From positions 1 through 15,708 of the forward strand of contig JBAQRB010000066.1 of assembly GCA_049295655.1 (NCBI GenBank): DNA of 15,708 bases, given 5' to 3'. Source of the stretch: CAJBIL01 sp049295655 (GTDB lineage: Bacteria > Pseudomonadota > Gammaproteobacteria > Burkholderiales > Rhodocyclaceae). Positions within the stretch are counted from its first letter, which is position 1, and the number at the start of each line of letters is the position of its first letter. The notes beneath the pieces are model-generated. The model did no database searches. It was not told the DNA's origin and saw nothing but the letters and a program-made list of their open reading frames with translations. The translations under genes and the position numbers were made by a program. This document shows positions 6,162-14,516 of the stretch, one piece after another.

Positions 6162-7856
6162 ATGAATTCACTGGTCTGGAAAATCCGCGGCGCCATGGCA
6201 CTCCTGGTGCTCGCCGCCGCTGCCGTCGCCTTCAACGGCAAGCTCTCCATCACTGCCCTGCTCGACCACGGCATCGCCATCGCTCTCTTTGGCGGGCTGG
6301 CCATCGTGCTCGGTTCGCTGCTCGAGCACAGCCTGCTCAGCCGGCTCAACACCCTGCATCGATCCATCGAGCGGATGTACGCCGACGGCGATCTCACCCG
6401 GCGCACCGAAATCAGCGGCAGCGATGAAATTGCAGCCACCGCCGCCGCCTTCAACAAGCTGATCGCCAGCTTCCAGACCATTATCGGCAAGGTTTTCTTC
6501 AATTCCATGGAGGTCGGCAATGCCTCGCGGCAACTGATCGACGACGCCAGGCACGTCACCGAAGGCTCCAACCGGCAGCGCGACGCAGCACTGGCGACCG
6601 CCAGCGCAACGACGCAGCTGACCGGCAACATGAACGACGTCAGCCGCAACGCAAGAGAAACCGCCGGCATCGCCGAAGCCGCCAGTACGCTCTCCGGTGA
6701 AGGCATGGCCATCGTCTGCGACGCCACGCTTGAAATGGAACGGATCGCCACGTCGGTCACCCGCTCGACCGACGTGGTGCGCGCGCTCGGCGAACGATCC
6801 AAGGCGATCAGCGGCATCGTCCAGACGATTCGCGAGATCGCCGACCAGACCAACCTGCTGGCGCTCAACGCCGCCATCGAGGCGGCCCGGGCCGGCGAAC
6901 AGGGGCGCGGCTTTGCCGTCGTCGCCGACGAAGTCAGAAAACTCGCCGAACGCACCGCGCAGGCGACCAGCGAAATCGGCCAGATGATCAGCGCCATTCA
7001 AGGCGAAACCAGCAGCGCCATCACCAGCATCGAAGCCGGCACCGGTCAGGCGCAGAACGGTGCGCTACTGGTCCAGAAAGCAGCCGGAACGCTGCACCAG
7101 ATCAACGACGGCGCACGCGAAACACAGGAGAAGGTCGATGCCATCGCCGCCGCCGTCGCACAGCAGAGCCGGGCCGCCAGCGACATCGCCGAACACATGC
7201 GCGAAATCATGTCCATGGCCGAAACCAACAACAGTTCAGCCGAGCAGGCCCTGCGCGAGGCAAGCCAGCTCGACTATCTGGCGACCAACCTCAAGGAAAT
7301 CGGCAACGTCTTCAAGCTCGGACCCGCCGGCGAACACGCCGTGCAGACGCACGGCAAGATGCCCGAAATGGTACAGCGGACGGCGGCAAGCATCGGCCAG
7401 ATGATCGACAAGGCGATCGACGCCGGCCGGATCAAGGAGAGCGACCTGTTCGACGACCAGTATCAACCGGTTGCCAACACCCAACCGCAAAAATACAAGA
7501 CCCGCTTCGACGACTTTACCGACCAGGCCGCAACCCCGGTGCAAGAACAGATACTCGACCAGAATGCGCATATCGTCTATGCCATCTGCTGCGACCGGCG
7601 CGGTTATGTGCCGACACACAATCGGCGCTTTTCGCAAGCGCTCACCGGCGACGAGAAGATCGATTTTGCCAATAACCGGACCAAGCGCATCTTCGACGAT
7701 CCGGTCGGCCGCCGTTGCGGCGAGCACGAACACCCCTTCCTGCTGCAAACCTACCGCCGCGATACCGGCGAGATCATGCACGACATCTCGGCCCCGATTT
7801 ACGTCAAGGGCAAGCACTGGGGCGGCTTCCGCATCGGCTACCGGACCGAGGTGTGA
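6162..7856 (+). CDS. Methyl-accepting chemotaxis protein with C-terminal Cache/PAS-like domain
   Basis: 564-residue chemoreceptor of unusual order. Two membrane segments (about residues 11-25 and 36-54) are separated by only about ten residues, so there is no room for a periplasmic sensor. HAMP follows (about 55-110), then the signalling domain, whose conserved tip IADQTNLLALNAAIEAAR spans 226-243. The last part, about 390-564, is an added cytoplasmic domain with CDRRGYVPTHNRRFS, RIFDDPVG, FLLQTYRRDTGE and HWGGFRIGYR. That style of small Cache/PAS-like domain is known at the C-terminus of some proteobacterial receptors, and it probably senses an internal cue. The start at 6162 is chosen over 6135 because AAGGAG (6149-6154) lies 7 nt before it. 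No CheR-binding pentapeptide is present. It follows cheA by 37 nt. Confidence 0.92.
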   Translation: MNSLVWKIRGAMALLVLAAAAVAFNGKLSITALLDHGIAIALFGGLAIVLGSLLEHSLLSRLNTLHRSIERMYADGDLTRRTEISGSDEIAATAAAFNKLIASFQTIIGKVFFNSMEVGNASRQLIDDARHVTEGSNRQRDAALATASATTQLTGNMNDVSRNARETAGIAEAASTLSGEGMAIVCDATLEMERIATSVTRSTDVVRALGERSKAISGIVQTIREIADQTNLLALNAAIEAARAGEQGRGFAVVADEVRKLAERTAQATSEIGQMISAIQGETSSAITSIEAGTGQAQNGALLVQKAAGTLHQINDGARETQEKVDAIAAAVAQQSRAASDIAEHMREIMSMAETNNSSAEQALREASQLDYLATNLKEIGNVFKLGPAGEHAVQTHGKMPEMVQRTAASIGQMIDKAIDAGRIKESDLFDDQYQPVANTQPQKYKTRFDDFTDQAATPVQEQILDQNAHIVYAICCDRRGYVPTHNRRFSQALTGDEKIDFANNRTKRIFDDPVGRRCGEHEHPFLLQTYRRDTGEIMHDISAPIYVKGKHWGGFRIGYRTEV

Positions 7857-7921
7857 ACCCAGCATTGCCAGCCACCCGGCACGCTCAGCAATTTAACGCA
7901 GCACAAGGAACGACGAACACC

Positions 7922-9538
7922 ATGGGATTCTCCAACTGGAAAATTTGGCTACGCCTCACCGCTGCGATCTGGCTCGTGCTGATCGCCGTATGGACCGGCA
8001 TGATTGTCTGGGAGTCGGAAATCAACCGGGAGACGGCCATCGCCCAGGCCACGGACTTTTCCAGCAGCATCCACGAAATGACCATGGCCGGGCTGACCGG
8101 CATGATGATCACCGGCACGGTCGGCCAGCGTGAAGTCTTTCTCGACCAGATCGAACAGCTGTCGATCATCAAGGACCTGCACGTCGCGCGTAGCGATACC
8201 GTCGTCCAGATGTTTGGTGCCGACAGCAAAAGCAAGCGCCAGCTCGACGCCGTCGAGCAAGCCGTCATGCACAGCGGCAAACCCTATACCGAAGTCATTT
8301 CGGAGAACGACAGCCACTACCTGCGCGTGGTAAAGCCCGCGCTCGCCTCGGCCAACTACCTCGGCAAGAACTGCATCGCCTGCCATCAGGCGCCGGAAGG
8401 CGCGGTGCTCGGCCTGGTCAGCATGAAGATATCGCTCGACAAGGTCGACCGCGACGTCGCCGCCTTCCGCCTGAAGATCACCGCCGCCGCCTTCGCCGCC
8501 AGCCTGCTGCTGCTCGCCGTCATCTATCTCTTCATCCGCCACTTCGTCACCACGCCGCTCGAACACCTGACCAAAGGGCTCAGCGAAATCGCCAGCGGCG
8601 AAGGCGATCTCACCCGGCGCCTGGCCGTCCGGAGCCGCGATGAAATCGGCACGGCGGCCACCGTATTCAACCAGCTGATGGAGAAATTCTCGACGCTGGT
8701 GCGCCAGGTCAGCGAAGCCGCCAGCCAGCTCTCGGTCCGCGCCCACAGCCTGTCCCAAAGTGCGGAACAGGTCACCGAAGGCTCGCACCGACAAAATGAA
8801 AAATCGCTGCAAGCGGCCTCGGCAGTCGAACAGCTGGTATCGAACATCGCCGCGATCTCCGAAAGCGCTGGACAGGTTCAGCATCAATCGCAGGAAAGCC
8901 TGAAGCGCGCCGACGAAGGCAGCCAGAGCCTGATTCACCTGCAAGGGGAAATGCAGGACGTCGAACAGACGGTGCAAGCGATGGCCGGCTCGGTCGGCGA
9001 ATTCGTACGCAACACGGAAGAAATCAACCGGATGACCCAGGAGGTCAAGGACATCGCCGACCAGACCAACCTGCTGGCGCTCAATGCCGCCATCGAGGCG
9101 GCGCGTGCCGGCGAACAGGGACGCGGTTTCGCCGTCGTCGCCGACGAGGTGCGCAAGCTGGCCGAAAAATCCGCCCGCTCGGCCGGCGAGATCGACGCCA
9201 TCACCGACACCCTGGCCGCCCAGTCGGTCGGCGTGCGCCGAGCGATTGACGAGGGACTCGGCCATCTCGCGGCCAGTCGACAGTCGGTCGGCTGCGTCGC
9301 CGACATCCTGCAGGCAGCGCATGGCTCGGTTGCCGAAGTCGGTCGCGGACTCGACGCGATCGCCGCCGCAACCGACCGCCAGCGCCAGTTCAGCGATCAG
9401 GTCGCCGACAGCATCGAGGCCATCGCCACCATGGCCAACGACAACGATACCGCCGTCGAACAGACCGCAGTCGCCGCACAAGCACTGGAAAGGCTAGCCG
9501 ATAGCCTGCAGGGAACCGTCGGTCGCTTCAAGGTATAA
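7922..9538 (+). CDS. Methyl-accepting chemotaxis protein with periplasmic c-type haem motif
   Basis: 538-residue receptor. Membrane segments lie at about residues 12-29 and 186-206, enclosing a periplasmic domain of about 155 residues. This domain ends with CIACH at 151-155, a CxxCH motif for covalent haem c. It resembles the haem-containing PAS-type sensors of receptors such as Geobacter sulfurreducens GSU0582 and GSU0935. Met residues at 53, 55, 61 and 62 are possible distal ligands. HAMP (about 207-260) and the signalling domain follow, with its tip near residues 376-415. The expected role is redox, oxygen or NO taxis; the ligand is inferred. The frame is open from 7715, but the N-terminal membrane segment and AAGGAA at 7905-7910 fix the start at 7922. 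No CheR pentapeptide. Confidence 0.93.
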   Translation: MGFSNWKIWLRLTAAIWLVLIAVWTGMIVWESEINRETAIAQATDFSSSIHEMTMAGLTGMMITGTVGQREVFLDQIEQLSIIKDLHVARSDTVVQMFGADSKSKRQLDAVEQAVMHSGKPYTEVISENDSHYLRVVKPALASANYLGKNCIACHQAPEGAVLGLVSMKISLDKVDRDVAAFRLKITAAAFAASLLLLAVIYLFIRHFVTTPLEHLTKGLSEIASGEGDLTRRLAVRSRDEIGTAATVFNQLMEKFSTLVRQVSEAASQLSVRAHSLSQSAEQVTEGSHRQNEKSLQAASAVEQLVSNIAAISESAGQVQHQSQESLKRADEGSQSLIHLQGEMQDVEQTVQAMAGSVGEFVRNTEEINRMTQEVKDIADQTNLLALNAAIEAARAGEQGRGFAVVADEVRKLAEKSARSAGEIDAITDTLAAQSVGVRRAIDEGLGHLAASRQSVGCVADILQAAHGSVAEVGRGLDAIAAATDRQRQFSDQVADSIEAIATMANDNDTAVEQTAVAAQALERLADSLQGTVGRFKV

Positions 9539-9603
9539 GCCCGCAAAGACAATCACAATCCTGGGCACAAAATGAACGAATCAACGAAAAAAAGGGAAAT
9601 GTA

Positions 9604-11625
9604 ATGTTGAAAGGAATATTCAGTCCGGCCACTGCATTCATGTGCAGCATGCGCTACGCCTACAAATTCCTGCTGCTCGGCGCCATGGCGCTGGTGGCGA
9701 TCGGTTACCTGTTCTACCACCTTCATGACAGTCTCAACCAGACCATCGAAGCGGCCGCAGTCAAAATGGACGGCGAGGCCACCGTCGAGAAGGCCTCACA
9801 CATCGTCCAGGGCCTGCAGCAGCACCGCGGATTGTCATCGGGCGTGCTTAATGGCAACCAGGCCATGCGCGACCCACGCGCAGCCAAGGAAAAGGAGATC
9901 GGCGGTCTCCTGCCGGCCTTTACCGCGCAGTTGCCGCCCAGCCTGCGCGACAGCGCCGCCTGGCGACAAATCGGCAGCGACTGGGAAGAACTGCGCGGCA
10001 GCGTACTGCAAATCACCGCCGCCGAGAGCTTTGCCCGCCACACACGGCTGATCGACCAGGTGCTGATCTTCCAGATCGCCATCGCCGACGAAACGAGCCT
10101 CACCTTCGACCCCGACATCGACACTTTCTACCTCGTCGACACCACCCTGATGCGGCTACCGGTCGCCATCGAACGTCTCGGCCAGTTGCGTGCAATCGGT
10201 ACCGGCATCCTGGCCGGCAAACAGATAAGCGACGCACAAAAAGTACGCCTGCACAGCCTGATTGCCGAGATGAACGGCGCGCTCAAATTTCTCCACCTGA
10301 ATCTCGAGAAGACCGCCCGCTACAACCCCAAGCTGGCCGGTGTGCTGAACAAGGCGCGAGAAGAGATCGGCAAGAGCAGCGAGCAGGTCGTCAAGCTGGT
10401 CAACGAAGACATCATCGGTGGCAATTTCATCACCACATCAGCCGACTATTTCGCGCTGACAACGCGCGTCATCGACCTGGGTTACAAAACCAGCGCTGAA
10501 ATCCTGTCCCCCACCCTGAAACAGTTGATCGAGGCGCGCGCCGAACGCGCCCGCCAGCAATTGCTGCTCACGCTGGGTATCGCCGCGCTGATGCTGGCCA
10601 TCATCGGCTACTTCTCGGTCGGCGCGTACCACGCAACGATCGACAACGTCAACGCACTGGCCGCCGGCGCACGCCGCATCGCGAGCGGCGACCTGACCGT
10701 GCGCATCGACCTGCACTCGCAGGATGAACACCGCTTCGTCGGCGACAGCCTGAACGAAATCGTCAGCGCCTTCTCGCGACTGCTGAAAAACGTCCAGGAC
10801 GGCGCACATCAGGTGCTGGAAACCTCCCGGCGCATCGCCGAGTCATCCAGCCAGATCGCCAGCAGCTCGTCGCAGCAGAGTGAATCGGCCGCCAGCATGG
10901 CCGCCTCGGTGGAGGAAATGAGCACCGGCGTCGAGAACATCAGCCAGAACGCGCACAGCGCCCACGGGGTCACCACCGAAGCCGGCACGCTCTCCGCACA
11001 CGGCGGCGAAATCGTCGGCGGCGTGGTGACCGGAATCGAAAAAATCGCCGACGCCGTCAACTGCTCGGCAGGCATCATCGAAAACCTCGGCCAGCACTCC
11101 GACCAGATCTCGACGATCGTCGGCACGATCAAGGAAATCGCCGACCAGACCAATCTGCTGGCGCTCAACGCCGCGATCGAAGCGGCGCGCGCCGGCGAAT
11201 CCGGCCGTGGCTTTGCCGTCGTCGCCGACGAAGTGCGTAAGCTCGCCGAGCGCACGGCCAAATCGACGCAGGAAATCACCGGCATGATAGTCGCCATCCA
11301 GAGCGGCACGCAGGATGCAGTATTGAGCATGCAGCAAGGCGTCGACCGGGTGGCCGAAGGCGTTCAACTGGCGCGCCAGGCCGGAGACGCCATGCAGCGC
11401 ATTCAGGCCGGTGCGCGCCAGGCGGTGGCGATGGTCAGCGACATTTCCAGCGCGCTGCACGAACAAAGCGCCACCGGCACGCAAATCGCCAGAAACGTCG
11501 AGATCATCGCCCGCATGGCCGAGGAAAACAGCAGCGCCGTCGCCGGCAACGCCGCCACCACCGAACACCTCGAACAACTGGCGGCGATGCTCGAAAGCGA
11601 AGTCCGGCCGTACAAGATCGCCTGA
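9604..11625 (+). CDS. Methyl-accepting chemotaxis protein with NIT-like periplasmic domain, first copy
   Basis: 673-residue receptor with membrane segments at about residues 19-41 and 320-341. The periplasmic domain of nearly 280 residues is helical and includes LQQHRGLSSGVLNGN (71-85), the style of NIT (nitrate/nitrite-sensing) domains. It also has ADETSLTFDPDIDTFYLVD (161-179). The ligand is not known from sequence. HAMP (about 342-395) is followed by the signalling domain with tip IADQTNLLALNAAIEAAR. The C-terminus is SEVRPYKIA, without a CheR-binding pentapeptide. AAGGGA at 9592-9597, 6 nt before the ATG, supports the start. The upstream 10-codon frame (9572-9604) ends in TAATG, overlapping the start. 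The gene downstream of the transposase remnant is a full-length paralogue. Confidence 0.93.
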   Translation: MLKGIFSPATAFMCSMRYAYKFLLLGAMALVAIGYLFYHLHDSLNQTIEAAAVKMDGEATVEKASHIVQGLQQHRGLSSGVLNGNQAMRDPRAAKEKEIGGLLPAFTAQLPPSLRDSAAWRQIGSDWEELRGSVLQITAAESFARHTRLIDQVLIFQIAIADETSLTFDPDIDTFYLVDTTLMRLPVAIERLGQLRAIGTGILAGKQISDAQKVRLHSLIAEMNGALKFLHLNLEKTARYNPKLAGVLNKAREEIGKSSEQVVKLVNEDIIGGNFITTSADYFALTTRVIDLGYKTSAEILSPTLKQLIEARAERARQQLLLTLGIAALMLAIIGYFSVGAYHATIDNVNALAAGARRIASGDLTVRIDLHSQDEHRFVGDSLNEIVSAFSRLLKNVQDGAHQVLETSRRIAESSSQIASSSSQQSESAASMAASVEEMSTGVENISQNAHSAHGVTTEAGTLSAHGGEIVGGVVTGIEKIADAVNCSAGIIENLGQHSDQISTIVGTIKEIADQTNLLALNAAIEAARAGESGRGFAVVADEVRKLAERTAKSTQEITGMIVAIQSGTQDAVLSMQQGVDRVAEGVQLARQAGDAMQRIQAGARQAVAMVSDISSALHEQSATGTQIARNVEIIARMAEENSSAVAGNAATTEHLEQLAAMLESEVRPYKIA

Positions 11626-11663
11626 CAGGATGTTGAATTTTTCAGACAATACGATCATGCTTG

Positions 11664-11672
11664 TGTCATAAT
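11664..11672 (+). promoter_or_regulatory. Candidate extended -10 promoter element before the transposase remnant
   Basis: TGTCATAAT forms an extended -10 (TGn plus CATAAT at 11667-11672) in the AT-richest stretch between genes in the window. No convincing -35 is seen at 16-18 nt upstream. It could be the old transposase promoter and might now transcribe the downstream receptor genes. It is a weak, pattern-based call. Confidence 0.25.
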
Positions 11673-11699
11673 ACGTTTTTTTCAGCCTCCACGCCCCTT

Positions 11700-12146
11700 A
11701 TGCGCAGCCAAGACGTCACTCAGTCTCTGATATTCAGCTGTCGAACGCTCGAAGAGCGGATTCCCGAGAGCCATCCACTTCGCAAACTTCGCGCACGCGT
11801 CGACGAGATTCTGCTGTCGATGAGCGATGCCTTCGCAGCAGCCTACCCCCGGACAGGGCGCGCCTCGATTGCGCGGGAGCGGCTGCTGCGTGCCAGTCTG
11901 CGGCAAGTTTTTTTCCCTCTCCGCGCCGAGCGCCAACTGGTGCAACACCTGGAATTCAATCGGCTCTACCGCTGGTTTGTCGGCCTGAACAAGAATGAAG
12001 CGGTGTGGGATCACTCGAGTTTCACTACCACCCCGCTGATCGAGGCGTGGGCCTCAATGAAGCGTTCGAACGATACGCATCCCGGATGCCCGCACCACAC
12101 GCCATGCCGGCTACGAAGCCAGCATCTGCAAACGCAAGCTCATTGA
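11700..12146 (+). pseudogene. IS5-family transposase remnant with internal deletions
   Basis: 149-codon frame from ATG 11700. The N-terminal 105 or so residues are a good IS5-family (DUF772-type) transposase start: RTLEERIPESHPLRKLR, RASIARERLLRASLRQ, RAERQLVQHLEFNRLYRW and WDHSSF. After WDHSSF the frame jumps to LIEAWASMK, then to RSNDTHP; these motifs are normally separated by tens of residues. In the +1 frame (about 12084-12148) it continues as ARTTRHAGYEASICKRKLIE, from near the end of the family. The DDE core, including the Asp expected before TLIEAW, is gone. A full gene would be about 1 kb. It is therefore a non-functional remnant with two or three deletions and one frameshift. The TTG at 11661 is also in frame, but 11700 fits the family start better. 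No terminal inverted repeats were found. Motif order is from family knowledge. Confidence 0.85.
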
Positions 12147-12154
12147 GGCAGTTA

Positions 12155-14173
12155 ATGAAAACCTTGTTCAAACCTGCCACCTGGCTCATGTGTCAGATGA
12201 CCTATACCTACAAATTCCTGATCCTTGGCACCATGGCGCTGCTGACGGTCAGCTACCTGTGCTACAACCTGTACGACGGCCTGCACCAGACCGTCGAGCA
12301 CTCGAATGCCAAGCGCGGCGGCAATGCGACCGTCGAGTCGATTTCTCGCCTCGTCCAGCGCATGCAGCAGCACCGGGGGCTCTCCGCCGCGGTGCTCAAC
12401 GGCAATGACGGCATGCGCGAACAACGCGCTGCCAAGGAAAAAGAGATCGGCGATTCCCTGAACTCGGTCGGCAAAGGCCTGACACAGTCTTTGTTGGCGA
12501 GCGACACCTGGAAACAGATCGGCGGCGAGTGGGAGCGGCTGCGCAGTGAAGGGCTGCAGAAGACGACGGCAGAAAACTTCGCCGTACATACCGACCTGAT
12601 CTACAAGATTTTGACCTTCAACATCGACATTGCCGACGAAACCAGCCTGACCTTCGACCCGGATGTCGACACCTACTACCTGGTCGACACGACGCTCACC
12701 AAACTGCCGCTGGCCATCGAACGGCTGGGCCAGCTGCGTGCGCGGGGAACCGGCATCCTGTCCCAAAAGCAAATTAGCGAACAGCAGAAAATCGAGATCT
12801 CGAGCCAGATAGCCGAAGTGCATTACGCGCTTCGCACCCTGCGCATGAACCTGGACAAAGCGGCACGCTACAACACCGAATCGGCCTCCAGCCTGCGCGC
12901 CGCCGCCGAGAAATTCGACACCGAAAGCACGAAGGTGACCCAGCTGGTCCGTGACGACATCATCGGCGGCGTTTTCGCTACCGCACCGAAAGACTATTTC
13001 GATCTGATGACGACAGTCATCGACTTGGGCTACAAGCAGGCGTACGACATACTGCAACCCACCCTGCGTGGCCTGATCGATGCACGCGCCGAGCGGGCAC
13101 AGAAAAAACTGCTGGCGACCCTGAGCATTTGCCTCGCCCTGCTGGCCAGCATCGGCTATCTATCGGTCGGCGCCTACTACTCCACCATCGACAACGTCAA
13201 TGCGCTGGCCGAAGGCGCGCGCCGCATCGCCAGCGGCGACCTGACCGTGCGCGTCGAGCTCGACACCCAGGACGAGCATAAGGATGTTGCACGATCCTTC
13301 AACGAACTCGCCACCAACTTTACCGGCCTGTTGCGCAAAGTCCAGCAAGGTTCTCAGCAGATGCTGGAGACGTCCACGCGAATCGCCGGGTCCTCGCTCC
13401 ATATTTCCGCAAGTACCGTACGGCAGAGCGAATCGGCCTCGGCGATGGCAGCCACGGTCGAAGAGATGAGCGTCGGCATCGAGAGCATCAGCCACAACGC
13501 ACACAACGCACACAACGTATCGAGCGACGCCGGGACCCTTTCCGCCCGTGGCGGAGAGATCGTCGCCACCGTCATCGCCGGCATCGAGCGCATCGCCGAT
13601 GCGGTTAACCAGTCAAGCGACGTCATCGGCAACCTGGGCGAGCACTCGGAGCGGATCTCGACGATCGTCGGCGTGATCAAGGAGATCGCCGACCAGACCA
13701 ACCTGCTGGCACTCAACGCCGCGATCGAAGCGGCGCGCGCCGGCGAATCCGGCCGTGGCTTCGCCGTCGTCGCCGACGAAGTGCGCAAGCTCGCCGAGCG
13801 CACCGCCAAATCGACCCAGGAGATCACCGAGATGATCGGCGCCATCCAGAGCGGCACGCAGAGCGCCGTGACGAGCATGCAGAACGGCGTCGACCGGGTC
13901 AATGAAGGTGTGCATCTGGCACGTCAGGCGGGCGATGCGATGCAGCAGATCCAGAACGGCACCCGCGAGGTGGCCGACATGGTGAGCGACATCTCCTCCG
14001 CGCTGCACGAGCAGAGCGTTTCCAGCGCGGACATCGCGAAGAACGTCGAAACGATCGCACAGTTGTCCGAAGAAAACGCCGCCGCCGTTGCTGAAAACAC
14101 GAGCATCACCGAGCGCCTCGAGCAACTGGCGGCGATGCTCGAAAGCGAAGTCCGGCCGTACAAGATCGCCTGA
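12155..14173 (+). CDS. Methyl-accepting chemotaxis protein with NIT-like periplasmic domain, second copy
   Basis: 672-residue paralogue of the receptor before the transposase remnant, with the same layout: membrane segments at about residues 18-40 and 318-340, a helical NIT-like periplasmic domain with MQQHRGLSAAVLNGN (70-84), HAMP, and a signalling domain ending SEVRPYKIA. The signalling half is nearly identical to the first copy, while the periplasmic half is more divergent, so the two may bind different ligands. The frame is open from 12005, but the added 50 residues are read from the transposase remnant in another frame. MKTLFKPATW aligns with the first copy's start, so 12155 is chosen. 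GAGG at 12145-12148, 6 nt upstream, lies inside transposase-derived sequence. No CheR pentapeptide. Confidence 0.93.
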   Translation: MKTLFKPATWLMCQMTYTYKFLILGTMALLTVSYLCYNLYDGLHQTVEHSNAKRGGNATVESISRLVQRMQQHRGLSAAVLNGNDGMREQRAAKEKEIGDSLNSVGKGLTQSLLASDTWKQIGGEWERLRSEGLQKTTAENFAVHTDLIYKILTFNIDIADETSLTFDPDVDTYYLVDTTLTKLPLAIERLGQLRARGTGILSQKQISEQQKIEISSQIAEVHYALRTLRMNLDKAARYNTESASSLRAAAEKFDTESTKVTQLVRDDIIGGVFATAPKDYFDLMTTVIDLGYKQAYDILQPTLRGLIDARAERAQKKLLATLSICLALLASIGYLSVGAYYSTIDNVNALAEGARRIASGDLTVRVELDTQDEHKDVARSFNELATNFTGLLRKVQQGSQQMLETSTRIAGSSLHISASTVRQSESASAMAATVEEMSVGIESISHNAHNAHNVSSDAGTLSARGGEIVATVIAGIERIADAVNQSSDVIGNLGEHSERISTIVGVIKEIADQTNLLALNAAIEAARAGESGRGFAVVADEVRKLAERTAKSTQEITEMIGAIQSGTQSAVTSMQNGVDRVNEGVHLARQAGDAMQQIQNGTREVADMVSDISSALHEQSVSSADIAKNVETIAQLSEENAAAVAENTSITERLEQLAAMLESEVRPYKIA

Positions 14174-14212
14174 CTTGAATCGACCCACCCTGCCAACAAC
14201 GGAGCCAGCAGT

Positions 14213-14467
14213 ATGGAAGAAGACGTCTGTTTCCGCCTCTTCCGTGCCGACGGGCAATTTATCGCAGCCTACGCAGACCCACGGAAAGCGGCTGTCGTGA
14301 TCGCCACGCTCGGACATGGCGCCTGCATCCGCGACGGTTTGTTCAGGAAGGACACGCTCTGGCGGGAGGGTGCGGAAAAACAGAATGCCGCTGCCAGCCT
14401 TGAATTCGTCGTCGACACGCTGATGCAGCGTCGCACCATCCGACGTACGAGTCAGCGCTCCGATTAA
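14213..14467 (+). CDS. Small hypothetical protein between two chemoreceptors
   Basis: 84 residues, not recognised. GGAG at 14201-14204, 8 nt before the ATG, and codon usage like the neighbours support a real gene. The N-terminal half (CFRLFRADGQFIAAY, then PRKAAVVIATLGHGACIRDG) looks like a small alpha/beta fold, and the tail is basic (RRTIRRTSQRSD). No signal peptide, membrane segment or metal motif is seen. It lies 39 nt after one receptor and 49 nt before the next, so it is probably co-transcribed with them. A role in chemotaxis is suggested only by position. Confidence 0.7.
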   Translation: MEEDVCFRLFRADGQFIAAYADPRKAAVVIATLGHGACIRDGLFRKDTLWREGAEKQNAAASLEFVVDTLMQRRTIRRTSQRSD

Positions 14468-14516
14468 CCCAACGTATTACAAACGTCCTAATAACAATAC
14501 AGAACAGCAAAAACTG

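Noticed and set aside
4982..6997. Long open frame of 671 codons on the minus strand
   Set aside because: It runs opposite cheA and the next receptor, both of which have full domain sets. The minus frame has no recognisable domain and reflects high-GC codon bias.
7715..7921. Upstream in-frame start for the haem-c receptor
   Set aside because: It would overlap the end of the previous receptor by 142 nt and place 69 non-family residues before the membrane segment; 7922 has a ribosome-binding site.
7949..9481. Open frame of 510 codons on the minus strand
   Set aside because: It mirrors the haem-c receptor gene; the peptide is Asp/Gly/Arg/Val-rich without a fold or ribosome-binding site.
9539..9567. 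GCCC...GGGC inverted repeat after the haem-c receptor as a terminator
   Set aside because: The stem is only about 4 bp with a loop near 20 nt and no T run; it would not form a stable hairpin.
12005..12154. Upstream in-frame start for the second NIT-like receptor
   Set aside because: The 50 added residues are read from the transposase remnant in a different frame; the paralogue starts at the position matching 12155.
14466..14516. Promoter or terminator between the small gene and the last receptor
   Set aside because: AT-rich with ACGT repeated around TTACAAA, but neither a spaced -35/-10 pair nor a stable hairpin with a T run is seen.
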